Below are positions 8,052 to 16,949 of a DNA stretch of 64,000 nucleotides, one piece after another. This stretch comes from Litchfieldia stipae (GTDB lineage: Bacteria > Bacillota > Bacilli > Bacillales > Bacillaceae_L). A program made the position numbers and the translations under genes. The notes under the pieces were generated by a model. The model ran no database searches. It saw nothing but the letters and a program-made list of their open reading frames with translations, and had not been told where the DNA came from. Each line of letters begins with the position of its first letter. Positions within the stretch are counted from its first letter, which is position 1. The stretch lies in NCBI RefSeq assembly GCF_014837155.1, contig NZ_JACYHA010000003.1:307383-371382 (forward strand). The letters are read 5' to 3'.

Positions 8052-8918
8052 ATGTCAAATACATATACACGAAGACAGTTTTTAAAGTCCATTTTTAAAA
8101 CTGCATTTACTGCTGTTCTCACCTCAGCGTTTGGCTATGCTTATGCTAAGTTTATTGAACCCAAGTGGATTGAAGTAACCTCACATACGTTAAACCACTC
8201 ATATATACCGAAAAGCTTTGATAAAATAAAAATTGTACAATTTAGCGATACACATATCGGTCATTTTTTTGACTTGGATCATTTCAGCTCCATCGCTCAA
8301 AAAATAAATGAATTAGAGCCAGATCTTGTATTCTTTACTGGAGACTTACTTGATAATCCCAAAATTTACCCCCAGCCAGAACGCTTAATTCCGATTTTAA
8401 GTAGCATTAAAGCTCCTCTCGGAAAATTTTCTATTTATGGAAACCATGATCATGGTGGCTACGGTTCAGATATTTATAAAGAAATGATGGATCAGTCTGA
8501 CTTTATTACCCTGTTAAATGAATCTCGAGAAGTTACTTTACAAGGTGAAAAAATTACTGTCGTCGGTTTGGATGATATTATGTTAGGAAGACCTGATTTT
8601 ACTCATTCCTTTGATCAAGTTGATATGGAGGATTATATCATCGCATTAGTGCATGAACCAGATGTCGCACCAAAAATAGCTGCTTTAGGTGCTCATCTTC
8701 AGCTCTCAGGTCATACTCATGGGGGACAAATTCAATTCCCTTTCCTTGGTCCTATCATTACACCTCCACTTGGCAAGGACTATCCTGAAGGTGACTTCTT
8801 AATTGGTTCTTCCAATATGCAGTTATTTGTCAATCGAGGATTAGGAACGACAAGACTGCCCTTTCGATTCCTTTCAAGACCTGAAATATCAGAATACATA
8901 TTGAGGTCAAAATCATAA
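8052..8918 (+). CDS. ykuE: Tat-exported metallophosphoesterase YkuE
   Basis: From ATG 8052 this gives 288 residues. The N-terminus TRRQFLKS followed by a hydrophobic stretch is a twin-arginine signal (R7-R8). The calcineurin-like metallophosphoesterase motifs are all present: FSDTHIGHF, GDLLDNP, GNHDHGG and LSGHTHGGQ. B. subtilis YkuE is a known Tat-dependent, wall-associated phosphoesterase. An in-frame TTG at 8043 is the other possible start, but AGG at 8039-8042 suits the ATG. It converges on the GGDEF/EAL gene. Confidence 0.9.
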   Translation: MSNTYTRRQFLKSIFKTAFTAVLTSAFGYAYAKFIEPKWIEVTSHTLNHSYIPKSFDKIKIVQFSDTHIGHFFDLDHFSSIAQKINELEPDLVFFTGDLLDNPKIYPQPERLIPILSSIKAPLGKFSIYGNHDHGGYGSDIYKEMMDQSDFITLLNESREVTLQGEKITVVGLDDIMLGRPDFTHSFDQVDMEDYIIALVHEPDVAPKIAALGAHLQLSGHTHGGQIQFPFLGPIITPPLGKDYPEGDFLIGSSNMQLFVNRGLGTTRLPFRFLSRPEISEYILRSKS

Positions 8919-8947
8919 AAAAGCAATTGTCAGTGACAATTGCTTTT
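8917..8947. terminator. Bidirectional terminator between ykuE and the GGDEF/EAL gene
   Basis: AAAAAAGCAATTGTCA and TGACAATTGCTTTTTT form a nearly perfect stem with a minimal loop. Confidence 0.9.
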
Positions 8948-11032
8948 TTACAAATATTTTTTTATCACCATATCTTCTGGTATTGGTCGACTGAAATAGT
9001 ATCCTTGAGCTTTATGGCATTTTTTATTCCTTAATAGCTCTAACTGCTCTAATTGCTCTACTCCTTCAGCTATAACCATTAATCCGAGACTATGGGCAAG
9101 ATGAATGATTGTAGTAATAATAGCTTCATCTTTATCATCATTTAGTACATCTTTAACAAATGATTGGTCAATCTTCAAGGTATCAATTGGGTATTTCTTC
9201 AAATAACTTAAGGAAGAAAATCCGGTTCCAAAATCATCAACAGCAATTCTTACCCCAAGTCCTTTTAATTGTTTTAAAATGGTTAATGCCTCTTTTGAAT
9301 CTTGGATGGCACCTTCAGTTATTTCAAATTCTAAGTAATCAGGATGAATATTATTACTTGTAATTTGCTCTTGAATAAATTGCACTAATCCAACCTGTTG
9401 AAATTGTCTTGGTGATAAGTTTATAGCAATTGTTGTAGCACTAAGACCTTGCTCATGCCATTTTTTTAGAGTACTACACACTTTCTTAATAACCCATTCA
9501 CCTATAGGGAGAATAAGTCCAGTATCCTCAGCCAATGAAATAAACTCAATAGGTGAAATAATCCCTAATTGAGGGTGCTGCCAACGAATCAATGCCTCAA
9601 ACCCATCTACTACACCACTCGTTAAATCAAACTGAGGTTGATAATAGAGAATTAGCTCCTCATTTTCAATGGCTCTACGTAAGGCGGTCTCCATTTCCAT
9701 GATTTTTGTGTTTCCTTGTTTCATTTGATCACTATAAAAACGAAAATGTCCTCTACCACGGTCCTTCACTAAATATAGTGCGGTATCTGCATTCTTAATT
9801 AATGTATCTGAATCTTCACCATCTGTTGGATATAGACTAATCCCAATACTAGCCGAAACGAAAAACTCATGATGTGCATAATTGAAGGCTGCTTTAAGTT
9901 TGTCAAGTATTTTATTAGCACAATCCATTGTTAACGTCCGGGTGGTGTTCTCTAACATGACAATAAATTCATCCCCGCCCTGACGATAAATACTATATTT
10001 CTCATACCCTTCAACAGATAATAAACGCTCTGCTACTTCTTTTAATAATAAGTCTCCAATATCATGACCCATCGTATCATTTAAAAACTTAAAACGATCT
10101 AAATCTATGTACATTAATGCCAACTGGTGGTTGCTTTCTTTTGCATTCTTGACAGCTGCTGGCAGATTTGTTTTTAATGAACTTCTGTTTGGTAAGCCTG
10201 TTAGTTGATCATGGAAGGCTAAATATTTCATCATTGCTTCTGCATGATATTGTTCTGTAATATCTCTAAATATTGCATAAATTCCATGTACCTTACCATC
10301 AACAACAATTGGGATCGTTTTTATATGTACTGTTAAGGATTGTCCATTTTTATGCTTTATTCTAAAACCTACATATTCATCTCGACGCCCTTGTACAGTC
10401 CTTTGGAAGATATTAAAGAATGACTCACGATCAGACTCGTGAAACAAAGAGAAAATAGAGGTTTCTACTAGGTCATCTTCTAAGTATCCGGTTATTTCTA
10501 CTGTTGCTGGGTTAATGTGAAGAAGCTTCCCCAGTAGGTCTACAGAAAATATCGCATCCATATTATTGTCTAGGAGAGATTTGTACATTTGCCTTGCTTC
10601 ATTTAACTCTCTTTTCTCGAGAACACTATCTGTTACATTTCTTGTCACACATACGACAAATTGAATTATTCCACTTTCATCTAATATCGGTGTCAAAATG
10701 GATTCACCATAAATAACGCCAAAACCTGGTAAGCTAATCGTATCTTCAAATAAGTAAGGTGACTTTGTTTCCACAACCGTTTGATACTGATTCCATAAAT
10801 GATTGGCTATTTCAGGTGGCAACGCTTCATGAAAGGTTTTCCCAATGTAATCTTCTGCAATTCTGGCACGACTTAATGCCATTTCATTCATAAAAACATA
10901 TCTAAAGTTATCTTCTTCAACCTTCATAACATAAATAAGATCATTTATATGCCGAAGGATAATTTCAAAGATTACATCCTGAATGTTTAATATACTATTA
11001 TTGCTATTTCTAAATTTCTCATTTTTCTCCAT
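8948..11032 (-). CDS. PAS-PAS-GGDEF-EAL c-di-GMP turnover protein
   Basis: This 694-residue soluble protein contains PAS 1 (about 20-135), PAS 2 (about 145-262), GGDEF (about 268-430; intact GGDEF at 352-356) and EAL (about 440-690; GFEALIRW near 480, DDFGTGFSSL and AEGVE present). Both active-site signatures look intact, so it could act as diguanylate cyclase, phosphodiesterase or both, set by ligands of the PAS domains. No membrane segment is present. It sits between ykuE and ykyB, where B. subtilis has ykuC and ykuD, so it is an insertion in the conserved order. The ribosome site (GGAATGG) is weak. Confidence 0.9.
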   Translation of the reverse strand: MEKNEKFRNSNNSILNIQDVIFEIILRHINDLIYVMKVEEDNFRYVFMNEMALSRARIAEDYIGKTFHEALPPEIANHLWNQYQTVVETKSPYLFEDTISLPGFGVIYGESILTPILDESGIIQFVVCVTRNVTDSVLEKRELNEARQMYKSLLDNNMDAIFSVDLLGKLLHINPATVEITGYLEDDLVETSIFSLFHESDRESFFNIFQRTVQGRRDEYVGFRIKHKNGQSLTVHIKTIPIVVDGKVHGIYAIFRDITEQYHAEAMMKYLAFHDQLTGLPNRSSLKTNLPAAVKNAKESNHQLALMYIDLDRFKFLNDTMGHDIGDLLLKEVAERLLSVEGYEKYSIYRQGGDEFIVMLENTTRTLTMDCANKILDKLKAAFNYAHHEFFVSASIGISLYPTDGEDSDTLIKNADTALYLVKDRGRGHFRFYSDQMKQGNTKIMEMETALRRAIENEELILYYQPQFDLTSGVVDGFEALIRWQHPQLGIISPIEFISLAEDTGLILPIGEWVIKKVCSTLKKWHEQGLSATTIAINLSPRQFQQVGLVQFIQEQITSNNIHPDYLEFEITEGAIQDSKEALTILKQLKGLGVRIAVDDFGTGFSSLSYLKKYPIDTLKIDQSFVKDVLNDDKDEAIITTIIHLAHSLGLMVIAEGVEQLEQLELLRNKKCHKAQGYYFSRPIPEDMVIKKYL

Positions 11033-11268
11033 TTGACCATTCCTAATTAACAGTTTGAGTTTCTATACTTAGCTGAAAGATATATGCTACTTTATAAAAC
11101 AAATATTAGTGATACATTCGACAAATACCTTCAAAATCCTCTTTTTATTATCAACTCATTCATAGTTATTATTATCATTCATTAAACTTCAATAAATCAT
11201 GTGTTTTCTAATTGATTTGCAAATCTATAAAACAACAGTATAATATAAGTGAAGAAAGGAGAGAAAAA

Positions 11269-11736
11269 ATGAGGAAACAAGAAAGAAGTCCCATTTTAGA
11301 ACCATCAGTAGATAATTTGGCTAGAGCAATATTTATTGTAAATAAACATGCCAAAGCTGCTCCAGAGCCAAAGTTTCTATATCTTTTAAAACGAAAGGCA
11401 TTAGAAAAATTACTTAAAGAAGGCAAAGCAAAAAAAGTAGGCCTTCATTTTTCTCGCAATCCAAGGAAAAGTCAGCAACAATCTGATGTACTTGTGTCAG
11501 CTGGTGACTACTACTTTCATATGCCTCCTTCAAAAGAAGACATCGAACAGCTTCCACACCTAGGGAAACTTAACGAAACGTATAGAAACCCAAGAACTCA
11601 ACTTTCACTCTCACTTGCTAAAGATTTATTACAGCAATATGTTGGCTTAAATGAAAACCCACAATCTACAGTCAAACCCATTCAAAAAAACTACCAAAAA
11701 CCTGTCTTTAAAAGACTTGGACAAAGTTATTTTTAG
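11269..11736 (+). CDS. ykyB: YkyB family protein
   Basis: The start is ATG 11269 behind AAAGGAGAG, not the in-frame codon at 11212. The 155-residue basic protein has LARAIFIVNKHAKAAPEPK near the N-terminus and a KKVGLHFSRNPRKSQQQSDVLV core, matching B. subtilis YkyB as remembered. The function is unknown. Its position between the patA/kinA region and ykuE is the B. subtilis position, except that cheV is missing next to it. Confidence 0.85.
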   Translation: MRKQERSPILEPSVDNLARAIFIVNKHAKAAPEPKFLYLLKRKALEKLLKEGKAKKVGLHFSRNPRKSQQQSDVLVSAGDYYFHMPPSKEDIEQLPHLGKLNETYRNPRTQLSLSLAKDLLQQYVGLNENPQSTVKPIQKNYQKPVFKRLGQSYF

Positions 11737-11778
11737 AATAAAGGAAACTGACATTTAGTGATAGCGGTTTCAACACAT

Positions 11779-11825
11779 AAAACAAAAGGGATGTCCATGT
11801 AAAAAGGGCACCCCTTTTGTTTTTT
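11779..11825 (+). terminator. Terminator after ykyB
   Basis: AAAACAAAAGGG pairs with CCCCTTTTGTTTT, followed by further T. It lies immediately before repeat copy B. Confidence 0.8.
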
Positions 11826-11830
11826 AATAT

Positions 11831-11995
11831 GGCTGTTGTCGTATATATTGTTACTTTTAATACCGCAGCCTGAATACACTCCGCGTCCTGTGGGGACCAA
11901 CGCATCCCACGGGAGTCTTGAGTGTATTCAGGCTACTAGAAATCTCATTCTTAATTATTCATCTCAAAACAACAGCAAACTTTGAGAAAACAGCC
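11831..11995 (+). repeat. MITE-like repeat copy B (165 bp) with exact 8-bp target duplication
   Basis: It begins GGCTGTTGTCGTATA and ends TTTGAGAAAACAGCC. The flanks are the exact direct repeat TTTAATAT at 11823-11830 and 11996-12003. The right-hand duplication contains the last codon and TAA stop of the DUF1906 gene, so that stop codon was copied during insertion. The internal CCTCCTCG block is deleted. Confidence 0.92.
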
Positions 11996-11996
11996 T

Positions 11997-12647
11997 TTAA
12001 TATAAGTAGTTCAGTACTCGTTGATCCACTAAGTTCGTATCAATTGGGCAAGCCGGAGCATCACGACCATATTGCCATAACCAAACATTGCTTTTGCAAC
12101 TTGGAGCAGCTGGCTTAAACCTGGGTGCATTTCTTTCCCTTGTGACACCTGGATCCGGTTCTGCACTCCATAAAATGGTTTGTAGTGCTACTTGATTATT
12201 ATTGGCTACCGCTTGACAGTATGCATTGGCAAACCCACCTTCAACTGGATCATGATAGATTCCTGGACGATAGCCTGTTGGAAAGAGTGATTCTACCCAC
12301 CCTCTAATCCATGCTTCATCAACGTCAAAGAAACGCTCAACATTTGCAAATAAAACAACACCATCAGGTATTCCTAATCTACGGGCATTAAACACAGCGT
12401 TTCGGGCAGCAACCTGACCATTTGAATACCCTAACGCCTCTCTAAACACATTATAAATAGGCAATAGCTTCATGCCTTTATTTTGTATAAAGGTAATCTC
12501 ATCCTTCGTTAATCCTTCAGAAACGTTTGGCACTTCTGATAAATACCTTCCCCAATATTTTGGTGTGCCGTAATTTGATTTTACACATGAGTAAAGTTCT
12601 TCAGTAACCGCTGCTGCTGAATCGACTCCCCATACATATCTTGGCAT
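11997..12647 (-). CDS. Glycoside-hydrolase-like DUF1906 (Rv2525c-like) protein
   Basis: From ATG 12647 the protein has 216 residues and no signal peptide. It starts YVWGVDSAAAV and has the TIM-barrel-like pattern of the Rv2525c/DUF1906 family: YWGRYLSEVP, LPIYNVFREALGYSNGQ, VLFANVERFFDV, GYRPGIYHDP, and a final VWLWQYG...DTNLVDQ. The family resembles GH25 lysozyme-like folds. In Bacillus such proteins may act on wall or spore glycan, but no substrate is known. The GTG at 12656 sits too close to GAGGAG. Its stop codon lies in the target duplication of repeat copy B. Confidence 0.75.
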   Translation of the reverse strand: MPRYVWGVDSAAAVTEELYSCVKSNYGTPKYWGRYLSEVPNVSEGLTKDEITFIQNKGMKLLPIYNVFREALGYSNGQVAARNAVFNARRLGIPDGVVLFANVERFFDVDEAWIRGWVESLFPTGYRPGIYHDPVEGGFANAYCQAVANNNQVALQTILWSAEPDPGVTRERNAPRFKPAAPSCKSNVWLWQYGRDAPACPIDTNLVDQRVLNYLY

Positions 12648-12799
12648 TCTTATCACATCTCCTCATCTATACATGTTTACATATATATGACAATAACGTT
12701 TGTCTACATTATCTTTTTTTATCAATCGTGCCTGATTTTGAATAAAGTCCACGCGGTTTTAAATACTAAGAAATAAATAGAAAAAGAGGAGACGATGAT

Positions 12800-13204
12800 A
12801 TGAATCGTTGGTTTTTTATCTTGTTATGCATACTGTTAATGTCTGGGTGTGGTCTGTCAAGAGACGAGGCATCGCCAACAGATGTTGATTTAAATGAAGG
12901 CATGGGTGACACTGCTGAGGATGGCTATCAAAGTGACGAGGAACTACTTGTTGAATCACGTACAGCTAGAATTAATATAAATGAGCATGGTGGCTATAGT
13001 CGTTTTGAGGCTGAGAAGCTTGTACGCGATTATTTAAACATTACCGATGACAGCACGACAGTGGTTCTCTTTGACCGAGAAGAAAATGACCAATATATTA
13101 TCCATGTTACAGAAATTCTTGATCAAAAAAACAAGTCAGATCATAATGAATGGTATTCAGTAGATCCACACACAGGAAAGATATCTGAGTATAAAGAAAA
13201 ATAA
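12800..13204 (+). CDS. Small acidic lipoprotein
   Basis: This 134-residue protein has a classic lipoprotein signal (hydrophobic stretch, then LMSGC with Cys at residue 17), an acidic spacer (about 20-55), and a small folded-looking domain at about 60-130 (RFEAEKLVRDYLNI...DQYIIHV...WYSVDPHTGKI). The domain resembles PepSY-like or DUF-type modules only loosely. It stands alone between two minus-strand genes with AGAGGAGACG upstream. The function is unknown. Confidence 0.8.
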   Translation: MNRWFFILLCILLMSGCGLSRDEASPTDVDLNEGMGDTAEDGYQSDEELLVESRTARININEHGGYSRFEAEKLVRDYLNITDDSTTVVLFDREENDQYIIHVTEILDQKNKSDHNEWYSVDPHTGKISEYKEK

Positions 13205-13233
13205 AGATTAAGTTCTTAGCTAATGTTGTTAAT

Positions 13234-13290
13234 GCCGCAGCTTGAATACACTCCGCATCATGCCGAGCCTCCGCGTATTCAGACTGCGGC
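13234..13290. repeat. Core fragment of the MITE-like repeat (copy C), hairpin-forming
   Basis: GCCGCAGCTTGAATAC and GTATTCAGACTGCGGC are inverted around a CCGCATCATG centre. The termini of the family are missing. Lying between convergent genes, it could act as a terminator stem. Confidence 0.75.
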
Positions 13291-13301
13291 CAACCTTTTA
13301 A

Positions 13302-14549
13302 TTAGCGATAAGATTTATATAATAATTGACTGTTTTTACTTTTTGCAAATAAATACATTCTAGAATCCACAAATGCCACGACTGAAGGCTCTGACGTTAC
13401 TTCTCCTTCAATATATTCAGCTTCCTCCCATTTATTTGAACGCAACTGCTTATGGATGAGCTGGTTTCCATTTCCTTTTGCGAAAACCTCCACCTGCTTC
13501 TGATTTAGAATAGTTGCTGTTGGACTTGAATAAATCTTACAGCCCAAGCTCTTCCAATTACTCCAATCGGCACCATTGAAATACGTGTATTGAAGTTCAC
13601 CGTTCGTATCTCTTGAAAACAAGTAGAATTGACCATTTCCTACAGAAACAGCACCAGGTGCTGATGTTACTTGACCAGAAACGGTTTCGCACCACTCACT
13701 CCATTGGTCTCCATTCCAATTCATTTGTTGAATCTGTTTAGCTGTGTTCCTAGCAAACACGCTAATCGTATGATCATCGGGACTTATTGCTACTGGAGAT
13801 GTTGTTAAAGCGCCACCCAAGTCTTCCCACTCACTCCATATTCCATCCTTGTATCTTTTGTGTATAAGATGATTATTTTCTCCTCTAGAAAAAACGTCAA
13901 TACAGCTATTTTTGTTAGTCTTCACTACTGTTGGTGAAGACGTGAGATTCCCACCATGATTTTCCCATTCTAACCACGAATGACCATCCCATTCAATTGA
14001 ATATAAATGTCTATGTCTTCCTCTAACAAACACCTTAAGTCTGTCATTATCTAGCGAAACAACGGACGGTCCCGATGATAAAGCACCATTTACTTCTTCC
14101 CAATCACTCCATGATCTATTTCCTACAGGATCCTCCTCATCTTGAATGGAAAGCTCTAACACCCCTTTCAAAATAACGTCTAGTTTTTTTCGGGGAATAC
14201 GATAAGGATTTAAGATCGATAATGATGGACCTAAGTCCTGCCTTACTTTCGAATATAATGCTGTAACTCTTTCTTCTAACGCCCCTGTTTGAGATTGGTT
14301 GACGTCCAGTGAGTATTGAATCATTTGGATAAATAAATGTCTTGAAATAGTTGGATTAACATTATACTCAAGCAACTGATCTCGATAATTTCGAAGTATT
14401 TTCTTATTTTTATTCCAAATAGTTAAGAATTCTTCATCTATGGCTCTATTCACTTGGGGATATGTTATATAATTGTGAAGCATCTCAGCTCTTTGTTGTG
14501 GTGGTGAGTAATAGTGAGCATGTTGAAATATATTCCCAGGATTGTTCAT
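13302..14549 (-). CDS. PLL-type lectin-like beta-propeller protein with helical N-terminal domain
   Basis: This 415-residue protein has no signal peptide. Residues 1-135 are mostly helical and unrecognised. Residues 147-415 hold six repeats of about 45 residues, each opening with a W-x-x-W type motif (near 147, 192, 238, 283, 329 and 374) and continuing G-(G)-x-(L/V)-x-S-x-P, then VF-(V/A)-RG. This is the blade pattern of PLL-family fucose-binding lectins and sialidase-like propellers. The sixth blade has lost its second Trp (KWEEAE). A sugar-binding role is plausible. Missing export signals point to a cytosolic or spore-associated site. AGGAGGCGATATC precedes the ATG. Confidence 0.75.
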   Translation of the reverse strand: MNNPGNIFQHAHYYSPPQQRAEMLHNYITYPQVNRAIDEEFLTIWNKNKKILRNYRDQLLEYNVNPTISRHLFIQMIQYSLDVNQSQTGALEERVTALYSKVRQDLGPSLSILNPYRIPRKKLDVILKGVLELSIQDEEDPVGNRSWSDWEEVNGALSSGPSVVSLDNDRLKVFVRGRHRHLYSIEWDGHSWLEWENHGGNLTSSPTVVKTNKNSCIDVFSRGENNHLIHKRYKDGIWSEWEDLGGALTTSPVAISPDDHTISVFARNTAKQIQQMNWNGDQWSEWCETVSGQVTSAPGAVSVGNGQFYLFSRDTNGELQYTYFNGADWSNWKSLGCKIYSSPTATILNQKQVEVFAKGNGNQLIHKQLRSNKWEEAEYIEGEVTSEPSVVAFVDSRMYLFAKSKNSQLLYKSYR

Positions 14550-14758
14550 GATATCGCCTCCTCAAGAAGTTCATAGTTATTTCTTTCACTCTATTACTCA
14601 TTTGTATGTTGCTTTATACAAAGTTAATCCAAAAAAGAACATTTGGACGCATTATGGAATTTTTGTGAACCCTTCCACTCATGTATAGATGTTTTTTCTA
14701 ATTCGCATTAAAATATAGATGTGCTTTTATAAATTAAATTTTGAGAAGGTGAATTGCT

Positions 14759-14962
14759 GTGATTGGAACAGCTATTTTGTATAAGCCAGATAAGAAAATT
14801 GTGATTATCGAGGACATCGAGAAAGAGAAATATGAGGAATTACGAAAACAATGCAGTTGTACAGTTCGTTCTAGTAAATCAAATGGAAATAAAATCGTTG
14901 CAGAAAAGATTACACCAGTATTATGGCATGAAGATGATGTAGATTGGGATTATGGATATTAA
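14759..14962 (+). CDS. Small hypothetical protein
   Basis: This is a 67-residue frame with a GTG start 7 nt after AAGGTG and its own strong terminator. The sequence is charged: an N-terminal beta-like segment (AILYKPDKKIVIIEDI), two cysteines in QCSCTV, and an acidic, aromatic tail ending DVDWDYGY. I do not recognise the family. A clean ribosome site plus terminator make it a real gene. Confidence 0.7.
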   Translation: MIGTAILYKPDKKIVIIEDIEKEKYEELRKQCSCTVRSSKSNGNKIVAEKITPVLWHEDDVDWDYGY

Positions 14963-14985
14963 GATAGCGTGTTAATATAAATTGG

Positions 14986-15014
14986 ACACAGCCTTTATTT
15001 GGCTGTGTTTTTTT
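14986..15014 (+). terminator. Intrinsic terminator
   Basis: ACACAGCC-TTTATTT-GGCTGTGT is followed by seven T. Confidence 0.9.
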
Positions 15015-15110
15015 ATAATTGTTCTGATATATCTAAATTTTCTAAAAAAACTCTTTACTTTCACTTACTTTTCTAGGATAATATAAAAAAGGATTGAAGG
15101 AGTGAATGTA

Positions 15111-15347
15111 ATGAGCCATTTAAATAATCAGAAGAATGAATTGATCCCTTTAGCTGCTATATCAAATGAAACAGCGATGTATCAAAAAGAAGTTGAAATG
15201 GTTCTCTTGAAATCACAAATATCCTTCCAAAAGCAGCAGCTTTTGGAGAAAATCGACAACAGCTTACTGAATCATGACAAACAGCTTTTCTTAGACCTAT
15301 CTTCACAATATAACCAATTACTAGATAAATATAGTCATCTTATTTAA
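15111..15347 (+). CDS. IDEAL-domain small protein (first of a tandem pair)
   Basis: From ATG 15111, 8 nt after GAAGGAG, the product has 78 residues. The C-terminal half QQLLEKIDNSLLNHDKQLF fits the IDEAL motif (leucine-rich helix, I-D-x-x-L, then D-x-x-x-F). These short helical modules occur as stand-alone Bacillus proteins or appended to others; their job is poorly known and probably protein-protein contact. It is followed at 17 bp by a second IDEAL protein, so the two are surely co-transcribed. Confidence 0.8.
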   Translation: MSHLNNQKNELIPLAAISNETAMYQKEVEMVLLKSQISFQKQQLLEKIDNSLLNHDKQLFLDLSSQYNQLLDKYSHLI

Positions 15348-15363
15348 GGTTGGAGGGACCGTT

Positions 15364-15612
15364 ATGTACACTTACAAGAAGAAACTAAAATTAATGAAAA
15401 ACAAAAAAACAACATCGGTCTGTTATACCTTAACGAAGGAACAATCATATGTTTTTAGCTTATATGCTCAATTATTTTTAGATGAATGCTGTTATACTTT
15501 TAATAAACAAAGATTACAAGAATCGATCAACACTGCACTTGACAATAACGATGTAACACAATTCAAGGAATTAACTGCCGATTACAAAAAACTAATTGAA
15601 ACAAATACTTGA
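15364..15612 (+). CDS. IDEAL-domain small protein (second of a tandem pair)
   Basis: This 82-residue protein has a basic N-terminus (YKKKLKLMKNKK) and a C-terminal IDEAL motif, NKQRLQESINTALDNNDVTQF, aligning with the same region of the preceding gene. GGTTGGAGGG provides the ribosome site, and a terminator follows. The two proteins share the C-terminal motif but little in the N-terminal half, which suggests an old duplication with separate partners. Confidence 0.8.
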   Translation: MYTYKKKLKLMKNKKTTSVCYTLTKEQSYVFSLYAQLFLDECCYTFNKQRLQESINTALDNNDVTQFKELTADYKKLIETNT

Positions 15613-15629
15613 TAAATACTTGTATGAGA

Positions 15630-15659
15630 AGAATCAGGTCAAATGCCTGATTCTTTTTC
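15630..15659 (+). terminator. Terminator of the IDEAL pair
   Basis: GAATCAGG-TCAAATG-CCTGATTC is followed by five T. Confidence 0.9.
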
Positions 15660-15728
15660 ATTTTACTAGTGATTTTTCAAACGACAATGGTAAAATGATT
15701 GAAACGACATGTAGAAAGGAAGACATTC

Positions 15729-16880
15729 TTGGAACATTTAATTAACTCACGTATAAAAGAAATCGAAATATCTGGAATCAGGAAATTTTTCAATCTAGTG
15801 TCTCAATATGAAAATGTCATCTCTCTTACAATTGGACAACCAGATTTTGATACACCTGATCATATTAAGGACAAAGCTAAAAAAGCCATTGACGAAAATT
15901 ACACGACATACACACCAAATGCAGGGATGATTGAATTAAGAAAAGCAGCTACGACCTATCTCAAGACAAAATATAATCTTAAATATGATTATGAGGATGA
16001 AGTTATTACGACAATTGGAGCAAGCCAAGCCATTGATATTACCTTTCGAACGATCCTTGAAGAAGGCTCGGAGGTCATTCTTCCTGGCCCAGTCTACCCT
16101 GGCTATGAGCCCTTAATTAAGCTCTGCGGCGCTACTGCGATTATTGCAGATACCAGAGATACTCAATTTAAATTAACTGCAAAAGTTATAGAAGAGCATT
16201 TAACTGAAAAAACGCGCTGTGTTGTTTTGCCATACCCATCGAATCCAACTGGAGTGACTCTAACGAAGGAAGAAATAGACGAGATTGCAGCATTACTTGA
16301 AGGGAAAGATATATTTATCGTTTCTGATGAAATCTATAGTGAACTCGTATTTAATGATCAACATCATTCAATTGCTCATCTACTCCCTAAACAGACCATT
16401 GTCATAAATGGCCTTTCTAAGTCTCATTCAATGACAGGCTGGAGAATCGGTTTCACCTTCGCCCCTAGAGAGATAACAAAGCATATGATAAAGGTACATC
16501 AATATAATGTATCTTGCGCTTCCTCTATTTCTCAGAAGGCAGCACTTGAAGCATTAACTGCTGGGATCGATGATGCAAATGAAATGAGAAGTCAGTACAT
16601 CGATCGCTTAAATTATGTCTATCAAAGATTGATCGATATGGGGATTTCGGTTGTCAAACCAAATGGTGCATTTTATTTATTTCCATCAGTTGAGAAGTTC
16701 GGAATGTCTTCTTTCGAGTTTGCACATAAATTATTAGAGGAAGAAGGACTTGCAGTTGTCCCAGGTGACGCTTTTGGTTCACACGGAGAAGGCTATATTC
16801 GAATTTCGTATGCTTACTCAATGCCAACCTTGATCAAAGCAATGGACCGCCTTGAAGCATTTATAAATAAGATCTGTTAA
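15729..16880 (+). CDS. patA: Class I/II aminotransferase PatA (N-acetyl-LL-diaminopimelate aminotransferase type)
   Basis: The likely start is TTG 15729, 6 nt after AAAGGAAG; it gives 383 residues and matches the usual PatA N-terminus (LEHLINSRIKEIEISGIRKF). Fold-type I PLP signatures are present: LTIGQPDFDTPDH, VLPYPSNPTGVTL, VSDEIYSEL and the PLP lysine in NGLSKSHSMTGWRIG. In B. subtilis PatA serves lysine/diaminopimelate biosynthesis. Synteny with kinA and ykyB supports orthology. It converges on the KinA-like kinase across a shared terminator. Confidence 0.85.
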   Translation: MEHLINSRIKEIEISGIRKFFNLVSQYENVISLTIGQPDFDTPDHIKDKAKKAIDENYTTYTPNAGMIELRKAATTYLKTKYNLKYDYEDEVITTIGASQAIDITFRTILEEGSEVILPGPVYPGYEPLIKLCGATAIIADTRDTQFKLTAKVIEEHLTEKTRCVVLPYPSNPTGVTLTKEEIDEIAALLEGKDIFIVSDEIYSELVFNDQHHSIAHLLPKQTIVINGLSKSHSMTGWRIGFTFAPREITKHMIKVHQYNVSCASSISQKAALEALTAGIDDANEMRSQYIDRLNYVYQRLIDMGISVVKPNGAFYLFPSVEKFGMSSFEFAHKLLEEEGLAVVPGDAFGSHGEGYIRISYAYSMPTLIKAMDRLEAFINKIC

Positions 16881-16886
16881 GCTGTA

Positions 16887-16948
16887 AAAAAAGAGTTGCA
16901 CAAGTAGAGAGGTACTTCTATCTACTTATCCAACTCTTCTTTTTTTTA
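16887..16948. terminator. Bidirectional terminator between patA and kinA
   Basis: The outer stem AAAAAAAGAGTTG pairs with CAACTCTTCTTTTTTTT, and the inner stem is AAGTAGA with TCTACTT. Confidence 0.85.
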
Positions 16949-16949
16949 T

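Noticed and set aside
13302..14549. Anti-phage or toxin island made of the propeller, lipoprotein and DUF1906 genes
   Set aside because: The three genes are in alternating orientation with separate terminators, so they do not form an operon, and no defence domain is seen.
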